Assembly: GCF_900108335.1 (NCBI RefSeq)
Contig: NZ_FNVT01000004.1
Location: 682,001 to 746,000 of the forward strand
Reading direction: 5' to 3'
Length of the DNA stretch: 64,000 nucleotides
Source: Nonomuraea solani
GTDB taxonomy: Bacteria; Actinomycetota; Actinomycetes; Streptosporangiales; Streptosporangiaceae
Made by a program: the position numbers and the translations under genes. The notes under the pieces were generated by a model. The model saw only the letters and a list, made by a program, of their open reading frames with translations. It ran no database searches and was not told the origin of the DNA. This document shows, in pieces, positions 42,654-50,704 of the stretch. How positions within the stretch are numbered: position 1 is the first letter of the stretch; the number at the start of each line of letters is the position of its first letter.

Positions 42654-44798
42654 GTGCACCGGCGATCGTTTCTCCGGCTCGGCGGCGTGGCGGCGGCCGG
42701 GACACTGGGCGCGCTCACGCCCACGCGGGCGGCGCACACCCCCGACGACACCTTCGTCCTGCTGCGCCGCCGCTGGCGGGAGGTGATCACGGGGGACGCC
42801 CCGGACCAGGCGCTGACCAGGGCGGCCGGCCGCTACCGCGACACGATGGCGCCCGGCCGCTCCTCCCTCTGGCCCGACGAGCCGTTCCCCTCGTACGTGG
42901 CCACGCCCCGGCGGCTACGCACCATGGCGCGGGCCCACGCGCTGACCGGCGACGCGAGTCTGGCCGAGGCCGTCGCCGAGGGTGCGGAGCACTACCTCCG
43001 GCGCGTCTACACCGCCGGCGCCTTCCCCGTGGGCAACTGGTGGCACTGGGAGATCGGCGTGCCGAAGGCGCTGCTCGACGCGGCGGTGCTGACCGGGCTG
43101 GAGAACCCGGCACTGCCGGCGGCGGTGGATCACTTCGTGCCCGCGAATCGGCTGGCGAGCTACAGCGGCACCAGCACCGGGGCCAACCGGGTGGACCTGT
43201 GCGTGGTGACGCTGCTGCGGGCCATGCTCGCGGACGACCACGGCCGCGCGGAGCTGGCCGTCTCGGCGCTGTCGCCGGTGTTCCCCCTGGTCTCCGAGGG
43301 CGACGGGTTCTACCGGGACGGCTCGTTCATCCAGCACACCTATGTCCCCTACCAGGGGGCCTACGGGGTGACGCTGCTGTCGGGGCTGGCGACCCTGTAC
43401 GCCGTGCTGCGCGGCTCGCCGTGGGAGCTCACCGACCAGGGTGTCTTCGACCTGGTCGAGCGGTCGTTCGCGCCCTTCGTCCGCGACGGCGCCTGCATGG
43501 ACCTGGTACGCGGCCGGGGCGTCGGCAGGAGGCCGTTCGGCGACCACGAGCGCGGCGCGGAGATCGCGGCGGCGGTCCTGCTGCTGGGGGAGAGCGCCCC
43601 GGCCGACCGGCGGGCCCGGTGGCAGGCCATGGTGAAGGGGTGGGCGGTGCGGAGCGCGTACCGGCCGATGCTGGAGCACGCCGAGCCGCCGTTCCGCGCC
43701 CGCCTGGCCGCGATCCTGGACGACGACGCCATACCCGCCGCGCCGGAGCCGGTCGGGCACCGGCTGCTGCCGATGAGCGCGAGGGCCGTGCACCGCAGGC
43801 CGGGCTGGTGCGCGGCGCTCAGCATGGCCTCGCACCGGATCGGCCACTACGAGCACGGCAACGGCGAGAACCCGCGCGGCTGGCACACCGGCTCGGGGAT
43901 GCTCTACTGGTGGGCCGAGGGCCACGGCGACCAATACTCGGACTCCTTCTGGCCGACCGTGGACCCCTACCGGCTGCCGGGCACGACCGTCTCCACCCGG
44001 CGCCTGCCCGACGGGGCGGGCGCGGCGTGGGGTGACACGCGGACGCCGTGGCGCTGGGTGGGCGGGGCGACCGACGGCACGTACGCGGTGGCGGGCCAGC
44101 ACCTCAGCGGGCTGGAGAGCACGATGGAGGCGTTCAAGTCGTGGTTCTTCCTCGACGACGCGATCGTCTGCCTGGGGGCCGGGATCACGAGCCGGGACGG
44201 CACGGCCGTCGAGACGATCGTGGACAACCGCAGGACCGGCGCCGCGCTCACGACGGGGGCGGGCTGGGCACACATAGAAGGCCACGGCGGCTACGTCGTG
44301 CCCGGCGGCCAGAAGTTGCGGACTCTGCGCGAGCGCCGCGAAGGCGGCGGGGTGGCCCGTGACTACGTGACGCTCTGGCTGGACCACGGCGTCGATCCCC
44401 AGGCGGCCGGCTACGCCTACGTCCTGCTGCCCGGCGCGAGCCAGGCCGCCACGAGAGCCGCCTCTGTGAGCGTGGCGGTCAACACCGCCCGCCTGCAGGC
44501 CGTCCAGGTCCCTTCGCTGGGCCTCACAGCGGCCTGCTTCTGGAACGCGGGGACCGCCGCCGGCCTGACCGCCTCCGCGCCCTGCGCGGTCCTGGCCCGC
44601 GAGCACCCGGACGGCACCGCCACGCTCACCGTGGCCGATCCCCGGTGCGACCTGGACGAGCTGGCCGTGACCTGGGATCGGCCCATGGCCGAGGTGCTGC
44701 GTGGCGACGCCGTCCTGACCGGCGGCACGCTCAGGTTCGGGCGGCTCGCCGGTCAGGAGGGGGCTTCGATCACCGTGCGGCTGCGCTTTCAGCCCTGA
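42654..44798 (+). CDS. Polysaccharide lyase family 8 (hyaluronate/chondroitin/xanthan lyase-like)
   Basis: A 714-aa exported lyase with GTG start and a Tat signal (HRRSFLRLGGVAAAG). The N-terminal alpha/alpha toroid (about 35-360) carries the PL8 landmarks NWWHWEIGVPKALLD, TGANRVDLC (catalytic Asn) and DGSFIQHTYVPYQGAYG (catalytic His and Tyr), then ENPRGWHTGSGMLYWW (Arg). The central and C-terminal beta-sandwich domains follow to residue 714. PL8 enzymes cleave uronic-acid polysaccharides by beta-elimination. The substrate is not decided by sequence; xanthan or hyaluronan-like polymers are possible. It follows the Lrp gene by 10 bp. Confidence 0.9.
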   Translation: MHRRSFLRLGGVAAAGTLGALTPTRAAHTPDDTFVLLRRRWREVITGDAPDQALTRAAGRYRDTMAPGRSSLWPDEPFPSYVATPRRLRTMARAHALTGDASLAEAVAEGAEHYLRRVYTAGAFPVGNWWHWEIGVPKALLDAAVLTGLENPALPAAVDHFVPANRLASYSGTSTGANRVDLCVVTLLRAMLADDHGRAELAVSALSPVFPLVSEGDGFYRDGSFIQHTYVPYQGAYGVTLLSGLATLYAVLRGSPWELTDQGVFDLVERSFAPFVRDGACMDLVRGRGVGRRPFGDHERGAEIAAAVLLLGESAPADRRARWQAMVKGWAVRSAYRPMLEHAEPPFRARLAAILDDDAIPAAPEPVGHRLLPMSARAVHRRPGWCAALSMASHRIGHYEHGNGENPRGWHTGSGMLYWWAEGHGDQYSDSFWPTVDPYRLPGTTVSTRRLPDGAGAAWGDTRTPWRWVGGATDGTYAVAGQHLSGLESTMEAFKSWFFLDDAIVCLGAGITSRDGTAVETIVDNRRTGAALTTGAGWAHIEGHGGYVVPGGQKLRTLRERREGGGVARDYVTLWLDHGVDPQAAGYAYVLLPGASQAATRAASVSVAVNTARLQAVQVPSLGLTAACFWNAGTAAGLTASAPCAVLAREHPDGTATLTVADPRCDLDELAVTWDRPMAEVLRGDAVLTGGTLRFGRLAGQEGASITVRLRFQP

Positions 44799-45964
44799 GG
44801 ACGCCTGCCCAGCTCGTCCGTGAAGCCCATGTCCGCCAGGGCCACCCGGAGCAGGGGCTTGCCCTTCTCCAGCACGTCATACTCCAGCAGCTCGGCCGTC
44901 TCCGGGTCGATGACCAGCCGGAGGGTCAGCGTGTGGGCCGTGTTCGCGGAGAGGGCGACCCCCGTACGCCCCAGCGCGTCCGTGACCTGGCCCTGCGACG
45001 TGATGCCCGGCTGGTCGGCCAGCACCTGGAACAGGGCGGAGCGGGTGCCCGGCTTGAGCGGAGCGGTCATCAGGTCCACGCCGGTCTGCCAGAGGTAGCC
45101 GTTCTTGCTGGTGACCTTCGCGGTGTTCGGGCTCTGCTCCCAGAGCGCGTCCAGGCGGCGCTGGAGCTCCTTCTTGCCGGTGGGCAGGTCTTTGATGTTG
45201 CGCAGGTTCAGGCTGGGGTTGTCGATCGACAGCACCCGCTCGGTGTCGTCGTCGTAGGTCCTGGCCCCCTTCTCCACCAGCTCGGGCGATCCGGCGGCCG
45301 TCCATGCGGCCTCGTCCCGCGGGGAGCCGAAGGAGACCTCGACGTCCTGGTTGCCCACGGTGCGGCCGGTCTCACCCGCCTTCATCGGCCGCCAGATCTC
45401 GCGGGTGTCGGCCGCGAACGCCGTGTACGGCAACTCGGCCATCTTCAGCTTCGTGAGCTTGTCCCCGAACTCCTTCTTCAGGTCGGCGAGTGCCTTGGGG
45501 TCGTTCCTGACCTCCTTCTCCTTCTTCCTGAACTCGTCGTCGGCGGCCTTGATGCCGGCCATGTACTCGCCGGGCACGTTGTGGATCTTCTGCAGGGTGC
45601 GCTCGTTGACGTACCAGTAGCGGCCGGAGGCGGCCGGTTCGCGCTTGGCCGTCGTGGCGGCGGCCAGCAGGAACATACGGGCGTTCACCACCGGCTTCGC
45701 CGTCTTCGACGGCGTCTCGACGGCCACGAGCGGGCTCTGGCGTGGCGCCGGGTCGCCGGAGACGACGACCACCGCGGCCGCGGCGGCGAGCCCGGCGGCG
45801 AGCGTGCCGGCCATCAGAAGGTACGGCCGCCGGGAACGCCGCACCACGGTGCGAGGTTCGGCGAAGGCGCGGGCCAGGTCGCCCGCCCGGCGCCGCCGGT
45901 AGCCGTCCTCGGCCAGCTCGTCCAGCTCCGAGGGCTTGAGCCGGGCGAACACGCGGTCGTTCAT
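44789..45964 (-). CDS. CU044_5270-type membrane protein paired with an ECF sigma factor
   Basis: A 391-aa single-pass protein from ATG 45962-45964, overlapping the sigma stop by 4 nt. A cytoplasmic head (about 1-48, FARLKPSELDELAEDGYRRR) precedes one transmembrane helix (about 50-70). A large outside domain follows, with ATTAKREPAASGRYWYVNERTLQ and an ending in which TLTLRLVIDPETAELLEYDVL recurs in relatives. The family sits beside ECF sigma genes in Streptosporangiales-type genomes (from memory), so an anti-sigma or outside-sensing role is likely. It ends the long run of overlapping genes starting at the peptide precursor. A paralogue lies at 55376-56332. Confidence 0.8.
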   Translation of the reverse strand: MNDRVFARLKPSELDELAEDGYRRRRAGDLARAFAEPRTVVRRSRRPYLLMAGTLAAGLAAAAAVVVVSGDPAPRQSPLVAVETPSKTAKPVVNARMFLLAAATTAKREPAASGRYWYVNERTLQKIHNVPGEYMAGIKAADDEFRKKEKEVRNDPKALADLKKEFGDKLTKLKMAELPYTAFAADTREIWRPMKAGETGRTVGNQDVEVSFGSPRDEAAWTAAGSPELVEKGARTYDDDTERVLSIDNPSLNLRNIKDLPTGKKELQRRLDALWEQSPNTAKVTSKNGYLWQTGVDLMTAPLKPGTRSALFQVLADQPGITSQGQVTDALGRTGVALSANTAHTLTLRLVIDPETAELLEYDVLEKGKPLLRVALADMGFTDELGRRPQG

Positions 45965-46551
45965 GAGGGGTTCCTCCAAGGGGTGCGAACGGGGCGCGGG
46001 ACGGCACCGCCCAGGCGGAGCGCCTGGGTCAGGCGCTTACGCGCGCGGTGGAGCCGGACGTTGTACGTGCGGACCGAACAGCCCATGACCGCGGCCGCCT
46101 GCTCGGGCGGCAGGCCGTACCAGGTGGCGAACACCATGGCCTCCACGTCCTGCTCGGGCAGGGCCGACAGTGCGGCCATCGCGCTCTCCCTGTCGATGAC
46201 GTGCTCGGCCACGTCCCACGACTCCTGGTCGCGCGAGGTGGTGAGCGCGGCTATGCGATCGACCAGGGCCTGCCGGCGGTGGCGCGAGTCGCGCTGTTTG
46301 GCCAGCAGGTTGCGGGCCACCCCGAGCAGCCAGGGCAGCGGCGACTCCGGCAGGTCGCCGAGCCGCCGCCACGCCACGAGGAACGTCTCGCTGGAAACGT
46401 CCTCGGCCACGTCGCGCTCGGCCCGCAGCAGGGCGTACCCGAGCACGCTGCGATAGTGCCGGTCGTAGAGGTCGGTGAATCGTTCTTCGGGATCGTCCAC
46501 ACCCAGTAGTCCCTCCGAACGCACGCGGATTACCGCGTCACTGAGATTCAC
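45961..46551 (-). CDS. ECF RNA polymerase sigma factor
   Basis: A 196-aa group 4 sigma factor. Region 2 (about 24-90) contains FTDLYDRHYRSVLGYALL and DVAEDVSSETFLVAWRRL; region 4 (about 125-180) has LPEQDVEAMVFATWYGLPPEQAAAVMGC and the recognition helix with VRLHRARKRL. GTG 46549-46551 starts within the last 14 bp of the upstream ABC ATPase gene, and its stop overlaps the CU044_5270-type gene (ATGA). It is thus coupled both to the peptide operon and to its likely regulator. A cis promoter target is not identified. Confidence 0.92.
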   Translation of the reverse strand: MNLSDAVIRVRSEGLLGVDDPEERFTDLYDRHYRSVLGYALLRAERDVAEDVSSETFLVAWRRLGDLPESPLPWLLGVARNLLAKQRDSRHRRQALVDRIAALTTSRDQESWDVAEHVIDRESAMAALSALPEQDVEAMVFATWYGLPPEQAAAVMGCSVRTYNVRLHRARKRLTQALRLGGAVPRPVRTPWRNPS

Positions 46552-47329
46552 CCCTTATTCGCGCCCTTCGATACTCCTCCACCACCAGATCGGTGAGCTC
46601 CTGGAGCGAGGTGTCCGCGGTGGCCTTGTCGAAGGTGATCGTGCCGTGCTGCAGCAGGTTGACCCGGTCGCACACCTCCAGGATCTGGGCGTGATTGTGG
46701 GCGATGATCACGATGGACACCTCGCCGCGCGCCTTCAGATCGCTGACCAGGTCGAGGATCAGCGCGCCCTCCTTGGCGCCCATCGCGGCCAGCGGCTCGT
46801 CGAGCAGCAGGATCCGCGAACGCGTGTAGACCGAGCGGGCCACGGCGATGGCCTGCCGCTGCCCGCCGGAGAGCTTGGCCACCTCGACGTCCACCGACGG
46901 GATGCGTACGCCCATGGAGTCCAGGTGCTCGGTGGCCAGTTTGCGCATGCGCCGGTTGCTCAGCAGCCTGGCGAACCCGATGTGCTCGCGGCCCAGGAAC
47001 ATGTTGTGGAAGACGCTGAGCTCGTTGATCAGCGCCAGGTCCTGGTAGACGATGTCGATGCCGAGCGAGCGGGCCTGCCTCACCGACTTGAGCGTCACCT
47101 CCTCGCCGTCCAGCAGGATGCGGCCCGAGTCCGGCTGGTGAAACCCGCACAGCAGCTTGACCAGCGTCGACTTGCCCGCGCCGTTGTCGCCGATGAGCCC
47201 GAGCACCTCGCCGCGCCGCAGGGTCAGGCTGACGTCCCGCAGCGCGGTCACCGCGCCGAACCGTTTGGCCAGGGACTCTGTGCGCAGCACTTCCGTCATG
47301 CCCTCAGTGTTCTCCTGGACGAGGGTCAT
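46538..47329 (-). CDS. Sugar-type ABC transporter ATP-binding protein without partner
   Basis: A single ABC domain of 263 aa. Walker A is GDNGAGKSTLVKLL (about residue 42), the signature is LSGGQRQAIAVARS, and Walker B is ILLLDEPLAAMGAKEG. The C-terminal ELTDLVVEEYRRAR and the Q-loop area IVYQDLALINELSVFHNMFLGRE match the RbsA/FrcA branch that drives monosaccharide importers. No cognate permease or binding protein is adjacent. ATG 47327-47329 overlaps the stop of the C39 exporter by 4 nt (an alternative start is at 47299), and its stop lies inside the sigma gene. Its role in a peptide operon is unclear. Confidence 0.88.
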   Translation of the reverse strand: MTLVQENTEGMTEVLRTESLAKRFGAVTALRDVSLTLRRGEVLGLIGDNGAGKSTLVKLLCGFHQPDSGRILLDGEEVTLKSVRQARSLGIDIVYQDLALINELSVFHNMFLGREHIGFARLLSNRRMRKLATEHLDSMGVRIPSVDVEVAKLSGGQRQAIAVARSVYTRSRILLLDEPLAAMGAKEGALILDLVSDLKARGEVSIVIIAHNHAQILEVCDRVNLLQHGTITFDKATADTSLQELTDLVVEEYRRARIRGESQ

Positions 47330-49518
47330 GTCAGCACCGCCTGGGCGGCGACCAGCCGTCCGTACGCGCCTCCCATGGTCATCAGCTCCTCGTGGGTGCC
47401 GCGCTGCACGATCCGCCCGCCGTCGACCACCAGGATCAGGTCGGCGTCCCTGACCGTGCTGAGGCGGTGGGCGATCACGATCCTCGTCTGTACGAGCCGG
47501 CCGAGGTTCGCCTCGATGGTCGCCTCGGTGGCGCTGTCGAGGTTGCTCGTGGCCTCGTCCAGCAGCAGGACCTTCGGCCGCGACAGGACGGCGCGGGCCA
47601 GGGCGAGGCGCTGCCGCTGGCCGCCCGACAGGCCGCTGCCGTCGGTCAGCACGGTCTCGTACCCCATCGGCATCGCGGCGATCTCGTCGTGCAGCGCCGC
47701 CAGGTGGGCCGCGGAGACGACCCGGTCCAGGGCCGCGCCGGGGTCGTTCAGGGCGATGTTCTCCCTGATCGAGCCGTTGAACAGCGAAGGGTCCTGGGTG
47801 ACCACGCCGAACTGGCGGCGCAGGCTGCGCAGGTTGAGCTCGGCGGCCGGGACGCCGTCGTACCGGATCTCGCCCGAGACCGGGGTGTGCAGCGCGAGCA
47901 GCAGCCGGGCGAGCGTGCTCTTGCCCGAGCCGGACGCGCCCACCAGCGCCACCTTCTGGCCGGGGCGGATGGTGACCGAGACGTTCCGCACCGTCCACGG
48001 GCCCCGGGGGTCGTGGCGGAAGCTCACGTCGCGCAGCTCGACCGAGCCGCGCAGGCGCAGCACCTCGATACCCTCGCTCGGCTCCGGTTCGGAGGCCAGG
48101 ATGTCCGACAGGCGGTCGAAGTGCGCGCCCGCCTCCTGCAGGCTCTGCAGCCCGGTCATCAGCGAGCCCAGCGGGGTCAGCGCGCCGAGCGCGATGGCGT
48201 TCAGCGCGATCAGTGTGCCGAGCGTGAGCTGCCCGTCCAGCACCCGCCAGGCGCCCAGCCAGAGCAGCCCGAGCGGGGCCATCACCCGGATCGCCGCCAG
48301 CGCGGACTCCAGCAGGCCCCGGGTGAGCCCGGCCCGCACGTCGGCGTTGAGCTGCTTGGCGAAGTGCGCCGACCACTGCGCGACGGCCCGCCGCTCGGCC
48401 CCCGACGCCTTCAGCGTCTCGATGCCGCTGATCGTCTGGATGAGGCTGCTCTGCGAGGCCGACAGCGCGGCCAGCTCCTCCCGGGTCAGCAGCGCGATCC
48501 GCGACGTGCTGACCAGCAGCAGAACGGTCTGGAGCACGCCGAGCCCGGTCAGCGCCAGCCCGAAGACGGGGTCCCAGAGATAGACCAGCACGAGATAGCC
48601 CACGGCCAGCGGCCCGTCCAGCAGCGCCGCGACGACCTGCCCGGTCAGGATGTCGCCCAGCGTGGACACGCTCGCCGCGCGCGTCACCAGGTCGCCCTTG
48701 CCACGCCGGGTGAAATACCGGTACGGCAGCGCCATCAGATGCCCGACCACGCCCTCGGTGAGCTCCTGGTCGGCCCGCGCCCGCACCGCGACCAGCAGCG
48801 CCGCCCGCAGGTAGCCGATCACGAACTGGGCCGCCCCCGCCAGCAGCACCGCGCCGCCGAGCACCGACAGCACCTCGGTCCCGCCCGACGGCACGATCGT
48901 GTCGATCAGCAGCTCGGAGAAGAGCGGCAGCGCCAGCCCGAGCAGTTGCAGCAGCAACGAGGCGGCCACGATCTGCGCCAGCAGCCCCCTGCGCCGCCTG
49001 AACAGCGTGCGCACGAACTCCCGCCGCCACGCGCTCGCCATCGACGACGAGCCGCGCTGGAACCCCTCGCCGGGCTCGAACACCATGAGCACGCCGGTGA
49101 ACCCGGCCCCGAACTCCTCGGCCGACAGCCTGCGCCGGCCCTGCGCCGGGTCCACGACGTCCACCCGGTCGGGCGACCAGCGCTCGACCACCAGGAAGTG
49201 GTTGAACTCCCAGTGCGCGACGGCGGGCAGCGGCACCCGCGCCAGGTCCTCGGGCGCGAGGGAGAAGGCGCGCGCCTTCAGCTCGTGCTCGCGGGCGCCG
49301 TCCACGATGGCCTTGGCGCTCAGCCCGTCCCTGCCGACCTGGAGCCGCTCGGCGACCTCGTGCAGGGTGGTCTTCTGGCCGTGGTGGCACAGCACCATCG
49401 CCAGGCAGGCGGCGCCGCACTCGGTCTCGGTGTTCTGTAGCAGCACGGGAAGGCGCCGCGGCAGGACGGGAAGGCGCCGCATCAGCGTGGGAAGGCGCAT
49501 CAGCTTGTGAAGGCGCAT
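47326..49518 (-). CDS. Peptidase-containing (C39) ABC exporter
   Basis: A 730-aa bacteriocin-type exporter. The N-terminal C39 peptidase (about 25-150) has the oxyanion Gln and catalytic Cys in QNTETECGAACLAM, His in FNHFLVVE and Asp in VDVVDPAQG, all intact. Six transmembrane helices follow (about 180-440). The ATPase domain has GASGSGKST, LSGGQRQRLALARA and VLLLDEATSNLD. These proteins cut a leader after a double-small-residue motif and export the core. The precursor encoded at 51770-51919 has such a site. The first 24 residues are 7-residue repeats of RLPxL type, so the true start could be an internal Met. Confidence 0.95.
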   Translation of the reverse strand: MRLHKLMRLPTLMRRLPVLPRRLPVLLQNTETECGAACLAMVLCHHGQKTTLHEVAERLQVGRDGLSAKAIVDGAREHELKARAFSLAPEDLARVPLPAVAHWEFNHFLVVERWSPDRVDVVDPAQGRRRLSAEEFGAGFTGVLMVFEPGEGFQRGSSSMASAWRREFVRTLFRRRRGLLAQIVAASLLLQLLGLALPLFSELLIDTIVPSGGTEVLSVLGGAVLLAGAAQFVIGYLRAALLVAVRARADQELTEGVVGHLMALPYRYFTRRGKGDLVTRAASVSTLGDILTGQVVAALLDGPLAVGYLVLVYLWDPVFGLALTGLGVLQTVLLLVSTSRIALLTREELAALSASQSSLIQTISGIETLKASGAERRAVAQWSAHFAKQLNADVRAGLTRGLLESALAAIRVMAPLGLLWLGAWRVLDGQLTLGTLIALNAIALGALTPLGSLMTGLQSLQEAGAHFDRLSDILASEPEPSEGIEVLRLRGSVELRDVSFRHDPRGPWTVRNVSVTIRPGQKVALVGASGSGKSTLARLLLALHTPVSGEIRYDGVPAAELNLRSLRRQFGVVTQDPSLFNGSIRENIALNDPGAALDRVVSAAHLAALHDEIAAMPMGYETVLTDGSGLSGGQRQRLALARAVLSRPKVLLLDEATSNLDSATEATIEANLGRLVQTRIVIAHRLSTVRDADLILVVDGGRIVQRGTHEELMTMGGAYGRLVAAQAVLT

Positions 49519-49519
49519 C
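49446..49519. repeat. In-frame tandem repeats at the exporter start
   Basis: Four copies of a 14-bp core related to CGGGAAGGCGCCGC start at 49446, 49467, 49488 and 49506; steps are 21, 21 and 18 bp, all multiples of three. On the minus strand they encode successive RLPVL/RLPTL/RLHKL units at the very N-terminus of the C39 exporter. Copies 1 and 2 are identical over the core. Such repeats can gain or lose units without breaking the frame. Confidence 0.75.
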
Positions 49520-49745
49520 AGCGGACCGTGCCCAGCGCCAGCGCGGTCACCGCGACCCCGGCCGTGAGGACGATCGCGACCGCGATCCAGAGCACGAGGA
49601 ACGAGGGCCCGCTGATCACCAGCGGCATCCTGACCCCGCTCCGGGCCCTGGCCCGGCTGCGCAGCGCCTCCTCCCGGAAGATCCTGCGGGGCGTTCCAGA
49701 AGCCGGGCGTGCGACCGGCTGGGTGCGGTCATGGGGATGCGTCAT
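49518..49745 (-). CDS. Small single-pass protein resembling the N-terminus of an HlyD adaptor
   Basis: A 75-aa protein from ATG 49743-49745. A basic cytoplasmic part has IFREEALRSRARARSG, the typical entry of HlyD-type membrane-fusion proteins in C39 exporter operons, then MPLVISGPSFLVLWIAVAIV and one helix (about 45-68). The frame then stops after LGTVR, where a full adaptor would go on for more than 200 residues. The start overlaps the maturation-protein stop (ATGA), and its stop shares a base with the exporter start (TGATG). Such neat joints argue for a maintained gene, although a truncated remnant is possible. Confidence 0.7.
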   Translation of the reverse strand: MTHPHDRTQPVARPASGTPRRIFREEALRSRARARSGVRMPLVISGPSFLVLWIAVAIVLTAGVAVTALALGTVR

Positions 49746-50704
49746 GACCAGTGCCATTCGACCCGGGCCGTGGCGCGGCGCTCGCCCAGCCAGCCGGCGA
49801 ACGCGGCCCGCCCGGCGGCGGCCAGCGTCTCCGGGTCCTCTCCGGCCGGGCTCCTGTCCAGGACGACGCCGGTCAGGAACTCGCCGCCGGGCAGTTCCTC
49901 GGGGCCCACCGCCTGCCCGGCCGGCGCGCCGCGCAGTGGCTCGGGCAGCTCGCGGTCCCACCGCGTCGCGACCGTCACCACGGCCTCCCCGTACGCCGAC
50001 ACGTCACCGGCCAGGTCCACCTTCTCCGGCCCCGTCGCCCACATGGCCTTCACCCGCGCGAAGTCCGCCAGGTGCGCGGCCAGATATCCGGCCGCCAGCT
50101 CCGCCTCCTTGTCCAGCCGGAACCGCCGCCGCCGCGCGATCCCCGCGATGTACGCCTCGAACCGCTCCCCGTCCATGCCCGCCGCCGCCATCCAGGCCAG
50201 CGTCGAGGCCCGGTCGCGCAGCCCTCGTCCCCGCCGGAACTCGTCGGCCGTGGCCTGCAGGTCCGCCGGGCTCACCGGCCGGTCCTCGTCCACGGCCGCG
50301 GCCAGCAGGCACTGATCGACGATCTCCTGGTACGGCGAGGCGTCCCGGCGCGACAACGACCGCAGCATGGTCAGCGCCTGCGGCACCGACACGTGCACGT
50401 CGTCCACGCTGACCAGGTGCCCGGCCGCCCAGTGCGTCGAGTGGTCGACCAGCCAGGGCACCCCGTCCTCCGGCGGCGCGGTCAGCGCCACCGTGCCGCC
50501 GTCCGGGTGGTCGAGCACCAGGTCGTAGTCCACGATCTGGGTGCCGGGGCGCTGGTCGACGACGAGCTGGGCCCGTACGGCGGGGTGCCGTCCGGCCCAC
50601 TGTCCGGCGGCCTGCCGGGCCTCTGGGACACCGGAGCGGCGGCGCGGTAACGCGCGCAGCAGGTCCGCCCCCGACTCCAGGGCGTTGGCGAAATCAGACG
50701 TCAT
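49742..50704 (-). CDS. TIGR04500-type peptide maturation protein (PpiC/SurA-related)
   Basis: A 320-aa protein. The first half has GTQIVDYDLVLDHPDGG and VSVDDVHVSVPQALTMLRSLSRR. The middle (about 150-210) reads SPADLQATADEFRRGRGL then STLAWMAAAGMDGERFEAYI, a SurA/PpiC chaperone-like pattern, and a C-terminal half resembles a parvulin domain. From memory this is the 'putative peptide maturation system protein' family found with ATP-grasp and C39 exporter genes. It may fold or present the precursor to the ligase. It overlaps the ATP-grasp gene by 11 bp and the small membrane gene by 4 nt. The biochemical role is not established. Confidence 0.78.
   Translation of the reverse strand: MTSDFANALESGADLLRALPRRRSGVPEARQAAGQWAGRHPAVRAQLVVDQRPGTQIVDYDLVLDHPDGGTVALTAPPEDGVPWLVDHSTHWAAGHLVSVDDVHVSVPQALTMLRSLSRRDASPYQEIVDQCLLAAAVDEDRPVSPADLQATADEFRRGRGLRDRASTLAWMAAAGMDGERFEAYIAGIARRRRFRLDKEAELAAGYLAAHLADFARVKAMWATGPEKVDLAGDVSAYGEAVVTVATRWDRELPEPLRGAPAGQAVGPEELPGGEFLTGVVLDRSPAGEDPETLAAAGRAAFAGWLGERRATARVEWHWS

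Noticed and set aside
46538..47329. Idea that the lone sugar-type ATPase powers the permeases at 61640-63360
   Set aside because: The permeases are MalF/MalG (CUT1) type, which use MsiK/MalK-like ATPases with an extra regulatory domain; this ATPase is of the RbsA/FrcA (CUT2) type.
46538..49420. A 960-aa minus-strand frame that seems to fuse the exporter and the ABC ATPase
   Set aside because: The N-terminal two thirds are an out-of-frame reading of the C39 exporter; the true ATPase starts at 47329 with a normal overlap.
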